From Bradyrhizobium sp. CSS354 (GTDB lineage Bacteria > Pseudomonadota > Alphaproteobacteria > Rhizobiales > Xanthobacteraceae), in contig NZ_JAACFU010000018.1 of assembly GCF_029051725.1 (NCBI RefSeq), positions 1 to 64,000 on the forward strand: a stretch of DNA of 64,000 bases, in the 5' to 3' direction. The notes below the pieces were generated by a model. That model searched no databases. It worked only from the letters and a program-made list of their open reading frames with translations, and was not told the origin of the DNA. Positions within the stretch are counted from its first letter, which is position 1. Each line of letters opens with the position of its first letter. Shown here piece by piece: positions 8,261 to 16,764 of the stretch. The position numbers were made by a program, and so were the translations under genes.

Positions 8261-10678
8261 ATGGCCACCGAACCAATGAATACCGCACCGACCAATCCCC
8301 AGAGCAATTCCGACGTGAAGATTCCCGAAGACGCGCTGATCATCATTCCCGTGCGCGAGATGGTGCTATTCCCCGGCGCCATCGCGCCGATCGCGATCGC
8401 GCGGCCGAAGTCGGTCGCCGCCGCGCAACAGGCGCTGCGCGAGCAGCGGCCGGTCGGCATCGTCCTGCAGCGCAGCCCCGAGACCGAGGAGCCCGGACCG
8501 GACGACCTCTATCGGGTCGCGACCATCGCCAATATCGTACGCTACATCACCGCGCCCGACGGCACCCATCACATCGTCTGCCAGGGCGTGCAGCGCGCGC
8601 GCATCCTCGACTTCCTGCCGGGGACGCCGTTCCCGGCCGCGCGGATCCAGCAGATTCCGGAGCCGACCACGAGCACGCCCGAGATCGAGGCCCGCGGGCT
8701 GAACCTGCAGCGCCAGGCCATCGAGGCGATCGAGCTGCTGCCGCAGGCGCCGCCCGAACTGATCGCGATGTTCCAGGGCACCACCGCGCCCGGCGCGCTG
8801 GCGGACCTGGCGACCTCGTTCATGGACATCAAGCCGCAGGACAAGCAGGAGGTGCTGGAGACCATTGACCTCGCTCTGCGTGTCGAGAAGGTGTCGAAGC
8901 ATCTGGCCGAACGGCTGGAGGTGCTGCGCATCAGCAACGAGATCGGCCAGCAGACCCGCGCCAGCTTCGACGAGCGGCAGCGCGAAGCGATCCTGCGCGA
9001 GCAGATGGCGACCATACAGCGCCAGCTCGGCGAAGGCGACGGCAAGGCGGCTGAGGTCGCCGAGCTGACCGCTGCCATCGCCAAGGCCAACATGCCGCCC
9101 GAGGCCGATGCACATGCGAAGAAGGAGCTGCGCCGCTACGAGCGCATGCCGGAGGCCGCGGGCGAGGCCGGCATGGTCCGCACTTACCTGGACTGGCTGA
9201 TCGAGTTGCCGTGGGCGTTGCCCGCGGAGAAGCCGATCGACATCAAGGAAGCGCGCCGCATCCTCGACGCCGATCATTTTGGCCTGGAGAAGATCAAGAG
9301 CCGGATCATCGAATATCTGGCGGTGCGCAAGCTGGCGCCGCAGGGCAAGGCGCCGATCCTGTGCTTCGTCGGACCGCCCGGCGTCGGCAAGACCTCGCTC
9401 GGCCAATCCATCGCACGCGCGATGGATCGCCCCTTCGTGCGCGTCAGCCTCGGCGGCGTGCATGACGAGGCCGAGATCCGCGGCCATCGGCGCACCTATA
9501 TCGGCGCGCTGCCCGGCAACATCATTCAGGGCATCAAGAAGGCCGGCACCCGCAACTGCGTCATGATGCTGGACGAGATCGACAAGATGGGCCGCGGCGT
9601 GCAGGGCGACCCTTCCGCCGCAATGCTGGAGGTGCTCGACCCCGAGCAGAACGGGACGTTCCGGGACAATTACCTGGGCGTGCCCTTCGACCTGTCGCGC
9701 GTGGTGTTCATCGCGACCGCCAACATGCTGGACCAGATCCCGGGTCCGCTGCTGGACCGCATGGAGCTGATCAGCCTCACCGGCTACACCCAGGAAGAGA
9801 AGCTGGAGATCGCCAAGCGCTATCTGGTGCGGCGGCAGCTCGAGGCCAACGGCCTGACGGCCGAGCAGGCCGAGATCGAGCCGGAGGCGCTGAAGCTGGT
9901 GGTCAACGGCTACACCCGCGAAGCCGGCGTGCGTAACCTCGAGCGCGAGATCGGCAAACTGTTCCGCCATGCCGCGGTGCAGGTCGCCGAGGGCACCGCC
10001 GTCAAAGTCGTCGTGACGCCGAAGGATATCGGCACCGTGCTCGGCCAGCCGCGCTTCGAAGGCGAGATCGCGCAGCGCACCAGCATTCCGGGCGTGGCCA
10101 CCGGCCTTGCCTGGACACCGGTCGGCGGCGACATCCTGTTCATCGAGGCCTCGCGGGTATCAGGCCGCGGCGGCATGATCCTGACCGGCCAGCTCGGCGA
10201 GGTCATGCGCGAGAGCGTGCAGGCTGCGATGACGCTGGTGAAGAGCAAGGCCACGCAGCTCGGCATCGATCCGCAGCTGTTCGAAAAGAGCGACATCCAC
10301 GTTCACGTGCCCGCAGGCGCGACCCCGAAGGACGGGCCGAGCGCGGGCGTTGCGATGTTCACGGCGCTGACGTCCCTGCTCACCAATCGCACGGTGCGCA
10401 GCGACACCGCCATGACCGGCGAGATCTCGCTGCGCGGCCTGGTGCTGCCGGTCGGTGGCATCAAGGAGAAGGTGGTGGCGGCTGCGGCCGCGGGCCTGAA
10501 GCGGGTGATGCTGCCGGCGCGCAACAAGCGGGACTACGACGACATCCCCAAGAGCGCGCGGGACAACCTCGAATTCATCTGGCTGGAGCGCGTCGACGAA
10601 GCCATCGCCGCGGCGCTCGAGCCGGCCGAGGCCCAAGCCGATGCCCAAGCCGAGGCCAAGGTCGAAGCGGCGGAGTGA
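8261..10678 (+). CDS. lon: ATP-dependent protease Lon (endopeptidase La)
   Basis: An 805-residue protein with all Lon parts: an N-terminal substrate-binding domain (from ALIIIPVREMVLFPG), an AAA+ module with Walker A GPPGVGKTS (about residues 369-377) and Walker B CVMMLDEIDK, and a C-terminal serine-lysine protease domain. The catalytic Ser is in PKDGPSAGVAM (about 694) and the Lys in GGIKEKVVAA (about 737). Family length is about 780-810. An Ala/Glu/Gln-rich tail (EAQADAQAEAKVEAAE) is added. Its position next to Hsp20, away from any clp genes in view, suggests a second Lon copy rather than the housekeeping one; that is an inference. Confidence 0.95.
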   Translation: MATEPMNTAPTNPQSNSDVKIPEDALIIIPVREMVLFPGAIAPIAIARPKSVAAAQQALREQRPVGIVLQRSPETEEPGPDDLYRVATIANIVRYITAPDGTHHIVCQGVQRARILDFLPGTPFPAARIQQIPEPTTSTPEIEARGLNLQRQAIEAIELLPQAPPELIAMFQGTTAPGALADLATSFMDIKPQDKQEVLETIDLALRVEKVSKHLAERLEVLRISNEIGQQTRASFDERQREAILREQMATIQRQLGEGDGKAAEVAELTAAIAKANMPPEADAHAKKELRRYERMPEAAGEAGMVRTYLDWLIELPWALPAEKPIDIKEARRILDADHFGLEKIKSRIIEYLAVRKLAPQGKAPILCFVGPPGVGKTSLGQSIARAMDRPFVRVSLGGVHDEAEIRGHRRTYIGALPGNIIQGIKKAGTRNCVMMLDEIDKMGRGVQGDPSAAMLEVLDPEQNGTFRDNYLGVPFDLSRVVFIATANMLDQIPGPLLDRMELISLTGYTQEEKLEIAKRYLVRRQLEANGLTAEQAEIEPEALKLVVNGYTREAGVRNLEREIGKLFRHAAVQVAEGTAVKVVVTPKDIGTVLGQPRFEGEIAQRTSIPGVATGLAWTPVGGDILFIEASRVSGRGGMILTGQLGEVMRESVQAAMTLVKSKATQLGIDPQLFEKSDIHVHVPAGATPKDGPSAGVAMFTALTSLLTNRTVRSDTAMTGEISLRGLVLPVGGIKEKVVAAAAAGLKRVMLPARNKRDYDDIPKSARDNLEFIWLERVDEAIAAALEPAEAQADAQAEAKVEAAE

Positions 10679-10683
10679 ATGCG

Positions 10684-10839
10684 ATGAAGAAACTGCTGGA
10701 AAGAGCGAAGGAAGCGCGGACAACGCAGCGGCTGCGCCAGTTGCTGGATCGCGCCATCGACGGGGTTCGCGATGCGCTGGCGGCATCAGGACCGCGGCTT
10801 CAGCCGGTCCCGGTCAGGGTGAAGCGCCGCAAGGGTTGA
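10684..10839 (+). CDS. Small basic hypothetical protein
   Basis: A 51-residue protein (MKKLLERAKEARTTQRLRQL at its start), rich in Arg and Lys and mostly helical in character. It starts 5 bp after the lon stop and is followed after 36 bp by a strong terminator, so it probably ends the hsp20-lon transcript. Family not recognised. Its reality rests on position and codon pattern. Confidence 0.55.
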   Translation: MKKLLERAKEARTTQRLRQLLDRAIDGVRDALAASGPRLQPVPVRVKRRKG

Positions 10840-10875
10840 GCCCTCCGTCTCAAGTCCTCGCGACAGCCCCAAACA

Positions 10876-10903
10876 AAAGGCCCCCTCGCTCGAGGGGGCC
10901 TTT
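10876..10903. terminator. Bidirectional terminator between lon operon and HU gene
   Basis: A perfect 13-bp stem (AAAGGCCCCCTCG with CGAGGGGGCCTTT) has a two-base unpaired centre and A/T flanks on both sides. It sits between the convergent lon operon (ending 10839) and HU gene (ending 10910) and can serve both. Confidence 0.8.
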
Positions 10904-10909
10904 GCGTCG

Positions 10910-11212
10910 TTAGCCCACGGCGTCCTTGGCGGCCTTGACCGGACGGGCGCGGACGATCTTGCGGGCCGGCTTGGCCTTGAACATCATCTCTTCGCCCGTG
11001 AACGGGTTGGTGCCCTTGCGCGCCTTGGTCGCGGGCTTCTTGATGACCACGAACTTGGCAAAGCCCGGCACCAGGAACAGGCCGTTCTTCTTGAGCTCCT
11101 TGTGACCGACGTCGGTCAGCGTCTCCATGACGCTCTTGACGTCACGCTTGGAAAGCTCCGTGGTGGTCGCGATCTTTTCGATCAGCTGCGATTTCGACAT
11201 TTGGGTGGCCAT
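10910..11212 (-). CDS. HU family DNA-binding protein
   Basis: A 100-residue protein with the HU/IHF fold. MSKSQLIEKIATTTELSKRD forms the first helices and the DNA-binding beta-arm reads PATKARKGTNPFTGEEM, in place of the usual GRNPxTG. The C-terminus is a basic, Ala-rich tail (ARKIVRARPVKAAKDAVG) beyond the normal 90 residues. HU proteins bend and compact DNA. The ATG at 11212 has GAGGAGAC just upstream; longer in-frame starts run into the leader. Rhizobia have several HU copies and this sequence looks like a divergent paralogue. Confidence 0.88.
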   Translation of the reverse strand: MATQMSKSQLIEKIATTTELSKRDVKSVMETLTDVGHKELKKNGLFLVPGFAKFVVIKKPATKARKGTNPFTGEEMMFKAKPARKIVRARPVKAAKDAVG

Positions 11213-11569
11213 CGTGTCTCCTCTGATTCGTTGACGGCTGCATATTAGACCAACCGGTGAAGGCCTATAGCCTTCTGCACAGTTTTGTCGGGGTTTTACG
11301 GGCTTTTTTGGCCCTCTATGGCAAAAAACCCTGCTTTTTAGCCACTTCCGGAGCGGGAGAGGCCTCAGGCAGCGGATTTTACCTTGTTTCAAAGGCCCGC
11401 ACGCAGCCTTGCTAAAGCTGATTCGATGCTTTCGACAAGCGACGACCGGCCTCTTTGTGAAAGGCCGGCCGCGATTCACCCCGGAAAATAAGGCTAGATC
11501 GTCGTGATGCGGCGATCGCGGGTACTTTCTCTCGCTTATTTCTAAGGAGCGCGACGAGCTTCGCTCGCG
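11213..11569. other. Intergenic region upstream of the HU gene
   Basis: No gene is seen. The part next to the HU gene is richer in A and T than its surroundings and probably holds the HU promoter. A short imperfect hairpin (CCGGCC at 11446-11451 with GGCCGG at 11463-11468) lies about 100 bp past the thiolase stop and may end that transcript. Confidence 0.4.
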
Positions 11570-12802
11570 CTAGATGCGCTCGATGATGACGGCCGGGGCC
11601 ATACCACCGGCCGCGCACATGGTGACGAGACCGCGCTTCAAGTCGCGCCGTTCGAGCTCGTCGAGCAGGGTGCCGATCAGGATCGAGCCGGTGGCGCCGA
11701 TGGGATGGCCGAGTGCGATCGAGCCGCCATTGACGTTGACCTTGGCGCGGTCGAGCTTGAGGTCGCGGATGTATTTTTCCGCAACCACGGCAAAGGCCTC
11801 GTTGATCTCGAACAGGTCGATGTCGTCGATGGTCAGCCCGGCCTTCGCCAACACCTTGCGCGTCGCCGGCACCGGCGCGTTCAGCATCAGCGTCGGCGAG
11901 TCGCCCATGTTGGCCATCGCAACGACGCGGGCGCGCGGCTTCAGGCCGTGCGCCCTGGCGTAAGCGGGCGAAGCCAGAAGGATCGCGGCGGCGCCGTCGA
12001 CGACGCCGGACGAATTGCCGGCGTGGTGCATGAAGTCGATTTCGAGATCGGGGTACTTCTGCAGGATCAGGCCGCGATAGGTCGTGCCCTTGTCGTCGAG
12101 CGCATGGTCGGCGACCGCGGGGAATGCGGGCTTCAATGCGCTCAGCCCTTCCATCGTGGTCTGCGGCCGCGGATATTCTTCATGGTCGAGCGCGAGGCTG
12201 CCGTCCTCGCGATGCACCGGCACGAGGCTCTTCTTGAAGTGGCCGTTCGCGATCGCATGCGCGGCACGCTTCTGGCTTTCGAGGCCGAGCGCGTCGACGT
12301 CCCTTCGCGTGATGCCTTCCAGCGTCGCGATCGCGTCGGCGCAGACGCCCTGATGCGACTGCGGATGTTGCGCACGCAGGCGCAGATTGCCGTTGTCCAT
12401 CATCATCGGGCCGCCGCCGCGGCGTCCTTCCATTGACATCATCTCGCAGCCGCCGGCGACGACGAGGTCTTCCGCGCCCGCCATGATCGAGCTTGCGGCC
12501 ATGTTGACGCTGGTGATGCCGGAGCCGCAGAAGCGGTCGAGTGTCACGGCACTGGCGCGCACGTCGTAGCCGGCGTCCAGCGCCGACATGCGGCCGAGAT
12601 CGCCGCCTTGCGTTGCGACCTGTGCGCTGCAGCCCCAGATGATGTCGTCGACGTCGGCGGTGTCGATGCCGGTGCGCGTCGCGAGCGCACGCAGCACGGT
12701 TGCTCCCAGCTGCTGCGGATGAATGCCCGAGAGCGCGCCCTTGCCGGCCTTGCCAACGCCCCGCGGGGTCCGGCAGGCATCGATGATAAGTGCGTCGGTC
12801 AT
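11570..12802 (-). CDS. Acetyl-CoA C-acyltransferase (thiolase)
   Basis: A 410-residue thiolase with all three active-site blocks: nucleophile Cys92 in LDRFCGSGITS, His366 in GGSIALGHPIGATG and the acid/base Cys396 in CAAGGMAPA. Thiolases either condense acetyl-CoA or cleave 3-ketoacyl-CoA in beta-oxidation; the sequence does not decide which. The glycine-rich loop (MEGRRGGGPMMM, about residue 123) resembles FadA-like degradative members. It is a single gene with short spacers on both sides. Confidence 0.92.
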   Translation of the reverse strand: MTDALIIDACRTPRGVGKAGKGALSGIHPQQLGATVLRALATRTGIDTADVDDIIWGCSAQVATQGGDLGRMSALDAGYDVRASAVTLDRFCGSGITSVNMAASSIMAGAEDLVVAGGCEMMSMEGRRGGGPMMMDNGNLRLRAQHPQSHQGVCADAIATLEGITRRDVDALGLESQKRAAHAIANGHFKKSLVPVHREDGSLALDHEEYPRPQTTMEGLSALKPAFPAVADHALDDKGTTYRGLILQKYPDLEIDFMHHAGNSSGVVDGAAAILLASPAYARAHGLKPRARVVAMANMGDSPTLMLNAPVPATRKVLAKAGLTIDDIDLFEINEAFAVVAEKYIRDLKLDRAKVNVNGGSIALGHPIGATGSILIGTLLDELERRDLKRGLVTMCAAGGMAPAVIIERI

Positions 12803-12949
12803 TGGCGTTATCCTCTTTTTGAATGGTTAGAGGCGTTTTGAATCAGGCGGCGAAGGGAGTCAATGCGCGCTGGCGGAACCCCTCACCCTGTCCCCTCAGC
12901 GCGAGCCAAGCTCGTCGCGCCTCCGCAAGAACGGGGCGAGAGAGAGCAA

Positions 12950-14413
12950 TCACACCCCCGCCGCGTTCTTCGCGATCACGTTGCGATAGAAGCTGGCGCT
13001 GAGTTTCGGCGTACGCACCTGCGTGTCGAAATTGACGTGGTAGAGCCCAAAGCGCTTGTTGAGCCCGAACACCCATTCAAAATTGTCCATCAGGCTCCAG
13101 AGGAAGTAGCCGCGCACCGGTACGCCTTCGGCGGTGGCACGCTGGAGCTGGGCGAGGTAGTTGCGCAAATACATGATGCGATCGGTGTCGTAGATCTTGC
13201 CGTCGGGCGTCACGACGTCTTCGCCGGAGGTGCCGTTCTCGCTGATATAGATGGCATCCGTCTTCCAGATCTTCGCCGCCAGCTTCGGCACCCAGTAGAT
13301 CGTCTCGGGACCGACGCGCAGCCAGTCCGAATTCATGTGCGGGAACGATTTCGGGATCGGCAGCGGCATGAAGCCCGCGCCCTGGTCGGACGCCACCACG
13401 TAGTTCTGCGGCGCGTAGATGTTGAGGCCGAGGAAATCGACCGGCGAAGAGATGATCTTCAGCTCCGCATCGGTGTATTTCGGCGCGTCGCGCCCGGCGA
13501 ACTTCAGGAAGGCGTCGGTGTACTGGCCCGTCATGATGACGTTGAGATAGCCGGCGTTCATCTCGCGCAGCGCGATCTCGGCGGCGCGGACGTTCTCGGG
13601 CGTGTCGATCGCGGGGGCGCAGGCATCGATGTTCTCGGCCGGCCCCACCCTGGTGCCGCGGCGGCCATGGGCGCGTACCGCCTGGACCGCGAGCCCGTGC
13701 GCGAGCGCGCTGTTGTGCCTGATCTGGTTGACCTCGGCTTGCGGCAGCGTCACGCCCGGCGCGTCGATGCCGATGCCGTAGCCGAAATAGACGAAGCGGC
13801 CGCTCTCGTTCAGTGTGAACACGTTCTTGACGCGATCAGTCAGATGCTCGGCGACATAGGCCGCGTAGTCGCCGAAGATCTTGCAGGTCTCCGTCGAGCG
13901 CCAGCCGCCAAACCGGTCCTGGAGCGATTGCGGCAGGTCCCAATGATAAAGCGTCAGCCACGGCTCGATGCCGTTCTTGAGGAGCTCGTCGACCAGGCGG
14001 TTGTAGAAGTCGAGCCCCTTCAGGTTCGGCTTGCCGTCGCCGTCCGGAAACAGCCGCGGCCAGGCCACCGAGAAGCGATAGGCCTTGCAGCCGAGCTCCC
14101 TGATGAGCGCGATGTCCTCCTTGTAGCGGTGATAGTGCTCGTTGGCGCGGTCGCCGGTAGTACCGTCCTCGATCTTGCCGGGGATGCGGACGAACTTGTC
14201 CCAGATCGAGGCCCCTCGCCCGTCCTCGTTGACCGCGCCCTCGACCTGATAGGCCGAGGTCGCCGTGCCCCAAACGAAGCCCGTCGGAAAACCGTCCACG
14301 CTCCGCGGCGGCGATGCGGGCTTGGCGTCCGCGACCTCGAGAGGATTGGCGATTCCGGCTGCGGACAATCCCGCCAGCGTGGCGAACTGGCGACGCGAAA
14401 CCTTGTCCGACAT
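12950..14413 (-). CDS. Tat-exported GH1 family beta-glucosidase
   Basis: A 487-residue protein. The N-terminus (VSRRQFATLAGLSAAG) is a twin-arginine signal, so the enzyme is predicted in the periplasm, unusual for GH1. The glycoside hydrolase 1 domain follows from about residue 41 (GFPTGFVWGTATSAYQVEGA). The nucleophile Glu392 is in YISENGTSG. The acid/base region reads TLNESG with Glu203, where most family members have TxNEP. GH1 enzymes hydrolyse beta-glucosides and related conjugates. Other signature blocks (YRFSVAWPRLFP, LYHWDLPQ, LWSLMDNFEW) are intact, so activity is expected. Confidence 0.92.
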   Translation of the reverse strand: MSDKVSRRQFATLAGLSAAGIANPLEVADAKPASPPRSVDGFPTGFVWGTATSAYQVEGAVNEDGRGASIWDKFVRIPGKIEDGTTGDRANEHYHRYKEDIALIRELGCKAYRFSVAWPRLFPDGDGKPNLKGLDFYNRLVDELLKNGIEPWLTLYHWDLPQSLQDRFGGWRSTETCKIFGDYAAYVAEHLTDRVKNVFTLNESGRFVYFGYGIGIDAPGVTLPQAEVNQIRHNSALAHGLAVQAVRAHGRRGTRVGPAENIDACAPAIDTPENVRAAEIALREMNAGYLNVIMTGQYTDAFLKFAGRDAPKYTDAELKIISSPVDFLGLNIYAPQNYVVASDQGAGFMPLPIPKSFPHMNSDWLRVGPETIYWVPKLAAKIWKTDAIYISENGTSGEDVVTPDGKIYDTDRIMYLRNYLAQLQRATAEGVPVRGYFLWSLMDNFEWVFGLNKRFGLYHVNFDTQVRTPKLSASFYRNVIAKNAAGV

Positions 14414-14905
14414 TGATTATGCTCCGGGGCGATGCTCCTGCGGCGGCACCATGGCGAATCGCGGGTCGTTTGAGAAGCGGGCGACCCGAGGGCTGAGGAA
14501 GCAGAATCGCCGAATGCGACGAAGTTGTCCGAAAGAGGCCACGGCGATCGTCGGCCGAGGTACCCCAGAGCCGAAATACCCAGCCCCACCGTTATTCGAA
14601 GTCCCAGCCCAATTCGGCGAGGAAGCGTCAGTTCCCCTCGAGACGCTGGCCCGCTTACCTGCAGAATGCCCTAAACCGCTCGGAAATTACGACCAAAGTT
14701 CGCAAATATGGCGTATGGTGCGCCATCGCCGCTCCGCTCTGGGCGATTGTCTGTCTGCACCGGTCAAGCAAGGGAACGACTGACTTATGACGCGATTTGA
14801 CCGCATGAGACCGTGGTAACTCTTCCGCTTGACCAAGCGCCTGTCCTGCCAGGGATACAACGACTGACCCCACGTCAGAGCCACTGTGAAGTTCGAGGTA
14901 GATAT
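14414..14905. other. Intergenic region, nothing recognised
   Basis: No convincing gene or RNA was seen in the 492 bases between the divergent GH1 gene and the small gene at 14906; only promoters of both are expected. Frames open through it have no plausible start or family. Confidence 0.4.
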
Positions 14906-15112
14906 ATGTCGTATGCCTACAAGCTGAATGAAGACGTTCGCCACCAGCCGCAAGGCCCGCAAGGACGTGCCGCAACTGAGCCACCGATGATTTACACCAT
15001 CGTCCAGCATATGCCCATCGAGGCCGATGGACGTCTCCGATACCGCATCAAGTGCAAGTCGGAGAAAATCGAGCGAGTCGTCACGGAAGATCAGCTTTCG
15101 TATTCGCAGTGA
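14906..15112 (+). CDS. Small conserved rhizobial protein
   Basis: A 68-residue protein (MSYAYKLNEDVRHQPQGPQG at its start) with the core IYTIVQHMPIEADGRLRYRI and then KSEKIERVVTEDQL. I recognise this compact pattern (Y-hydrophobic-P-x-E-x-G-x-x-x-YRIK-x-x-x-E-x-x-ER) from small proteins common in rhizobia, with no known function. The ATG at 14906 has GAGGTAG 5 bp upstream; an in-frame upstream start at 14813 adds unrelated sequence. Confidence 0.7.
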   Translation: MSYAYKLNEDVRHQPQGPQGRAATEPPMIYTIVQHMPIEADGRLRYRIKCKSEKIERVVTEDQLSYSQ

Positions 15113-15279
15113 TCTGCTTGATGACGGTGGCACTCCAGCGCGGATGAATTGGCTCGGAGTTGCCATGATCAACGGCGGGACCGTTCTCGTTGCTTGGCGA
15201 ACCTCAATTCCGGAATGTCTGCCTGGGTCAGGAGCAGACATGAGGTCCTTCCGCCGCACTGGCGCGCGGGCTTCCGCGA

Positions 15280-15687
15280 TCAGCGCGAGCGCTTCGGCAA
15301 CTTTGGCAGCTTGTCGGGATTGAACGGCGGCATCTGCCGGCTTCGTTCAGGTGCGGGCGCCTGCTGTTCCGTCAGAATCAGCGTACCCTGGAGGACCATT
15401 CCCGGCACCTGCACTGCCGTCGCCGTGTAGGTCGCGACCTTGCCCGGGCAGTTTCCCTCGATGTCCAGCGTGAGCTCATCGTCGATGCCGAACACCGTTG
15501 CGCGTCCGTCGGTATGGCGCTTCGTCGACACGGTGGCGGTGAAGCGATCTCCGTCGATCTTGCAGGAGCCGTGATAGGTCATCAGGCTGTCGCAGCCCCA
15601 GATCTGTCCGTCTGCGACATGGACGATCCCGGTCCCCTGATCGAGCGGCGTCTTGTACCAGGCGGCGTAGGTGCCGTCTTTCAACAT
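15280..15687 (-). CDS. GrlR-like regulatory family protein
   Basis: A 135-residue protein beginning MLKDGTYAAWYKTPLDQGTG. The GTYAAWYKTP, GxxHVADGQIWGCDS and YHGSCKIDGDRFTATVSTKR pattern resembles the GrlR-like small beta-barrel family. In enterobacteria GrlR represses a type III secretion regulator; in rhizobia the role of these proteins is unknown. The C-terminus is a Pro/Lys-rich tail. The start at 15687 has GGGAG upstream; the longer frame to 15834 overlaps the next gene and is not family-like. Confidence 0.65.
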   Translation of the reverse strand: MLKDGTYAAWYKTPLDQGTGIVHVADGQIWGCDSLMTYHGSCKIDGDRFTATVSTKRHTDGRATVFGIDDELTLDIEGNCPGKVATYTATAVQVPGMVLQGTLILTEQQAPAPERSRQMPPFNPDKLPKLPKRSR

Positions 15688-15745
15688 GGGAGCAGTCTCC
15701 CCGGTATTCCCTCGCATCATCCACACGATCAGCGCTAACAAAGCG

Positions 15746-15913
15746 TTAATCGGGCGGCCCGTGCCAATCCGGGCTATCCCTGCGCAGCTCGGCTTCCAGG
15801 TCCTCGATGATGCTGTGAAGCAGACACGCGGCAAGTGGATCGGTCACTTCGCGCTCCAAACGTCGGTAACGCGCGATCTGGAATTCCTGCTCTCTCAACT
15901 GGTGCTCTGTCAT
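15746..15913 (-). CDS. Small helical hypothetical protein
   Basis: A 55-residue protein, MTEHQLREQEFQIARYRRLE followed by VTDPLAACLLHSIIEDLEAEL. The heptad-like spacing of hydrophobic residues suggests a helical hairpin. Similar short proteins are scattered in Bradyrhizobium; no function is known. It lies 58 bp upstream of the GrlR-like gene on the same strand. Confidence 0.55.
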   Translation of the reverse strand: MTEHQLREQEFQIARYRRLEREVTDPLAACLLHSIIEDLEAELRRDSPDWHGPPD

Positions 15914-16082
15914 CGGACGGGCCCTCCGACAAACCGACGCAGAGACAGCCAAGTCGTTTCGTTACAATTTTAGGATCATTCGCTATGGTTTCCGATCGGT
16001 AAAAACAACGCGACGCCAGGCTTCGCCGGCGCGCGGGATCATCGGAGGAGTCAAAAGATCGGATAAGCTGACAAGCGCGCTG

Positions 16083-16316
16083 TCACGGCACCTCGCCGGT
16101 GTTGCGACTCCCGCCGATGCTGTGCGGCTTGTTGAGGAAGAACTCCCGGTTGCCGAGAGCTGCCTCCGCGTACTGGTCGATCGCGACCTGGATGGCCTCG
16201 ATGTGCATGCGGCACCAGCCCTCGAGGCAGGACAGGCGCCGCGCATGATGGAGAGCCTTCAGAAATTCCGGGGGCTCCGGCATATCGGAGAAGTAGGTCG
16301 GCCTCTCCCCCTTCAT
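16083..16316 (-). CDS. Small hypothetical protein, coupled to the gene upstream
   Basis: A 77-residue protein with three cysteine-free helical stretches around IEAIQVAIDQYAEAALGNRE and a conserved-looking C-terminal FFLNKPHSIGG. The NREFFLNKPHSIGG pattern is one I associate with small Bradyrhizobium proteins of unknown role. Its ATG overlaps the stop of the 16313-16612 gene by four bases (ATGA), pointing to translational coupling. Confidence 0.65.
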   Translation of the reverse strand: MKGERPTYFSDMPEPPEFLKALHHARRLSCLEGWCRMHIEAIQVAIDQYAEAALGNREFFLNKPHSIGGSRNTGEVP

Positions 16317-16612
16317 GCCCGTGCCATCTCTCGCGGCGGAACAAGGCGGCGCTTCTCGACACCGACGCGCGATGGCATCGGCCGCCGGCGGGGAACGAAG
16401 AGGCTGGCGACGACGATCGGGTCGGCGTCACCGAGGGCGGCCCGCTCCTGAACGAGCCCACTCATCACCGTGCGCATCTTCATGACTTCGCCTGCGACGA
16501 AGCTGCAGTCCTCGTCCCTGTTGATCTGTTCATGCATGATCGCCTCGGCCTCACGCATGCTGACGCGTAACGCCCTGATGATCCTGCGGATTTCGTTGAT
16601 GCGGTTGTCCAT
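16313..16612 (-). CDS. Small hypothetical protein
   Basis: A 99-residue protein. The first 60 residues (MDNRINEIRRIIRALRVSMR onward) are helical and charged and could form a coiled coil. The C-terminal half (DPIVVASLFVPRRRPMPSRV) is basic. The start at 16612 was chosen because the codons upstream look non-coding. It is followed without a gap by the 16083-16316 gene. Function unknown. Confidence 0.6.
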   Translation of the reverse strand: MDNRINEIRRIIRALRVSMREAEAIMHEQINRDEDCSFVAGEVMKMRTVMSGLVQERAALGDADPIVVASLFVPRRRPMPSRVGVEKRRLVPPREMARA

Positions 16613-16764
16613 GGCTCGCTCCCTTGGCTGGACGAGCAGCATAAGAACAAAACATGAACAATGAGTCAATCGGCTTTAGGTAGAGCACACCCATGCCGGC
16701 ACGCCGCGCCGGCGAAGACGAGCCCCCTCGTCATCCCACATGCGCCGGGGGCTTGCGAGCCGGA

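Noticed and set aside
8366..9970. Minus-strand open frame of about 534 codons
   Set aside because: Antisense shadow of lon.
12863..14416. Plus-strand open frame of about 517 codons
   Set aside because: Antisense to the GH1 gene, which has intact catalytic motifs.
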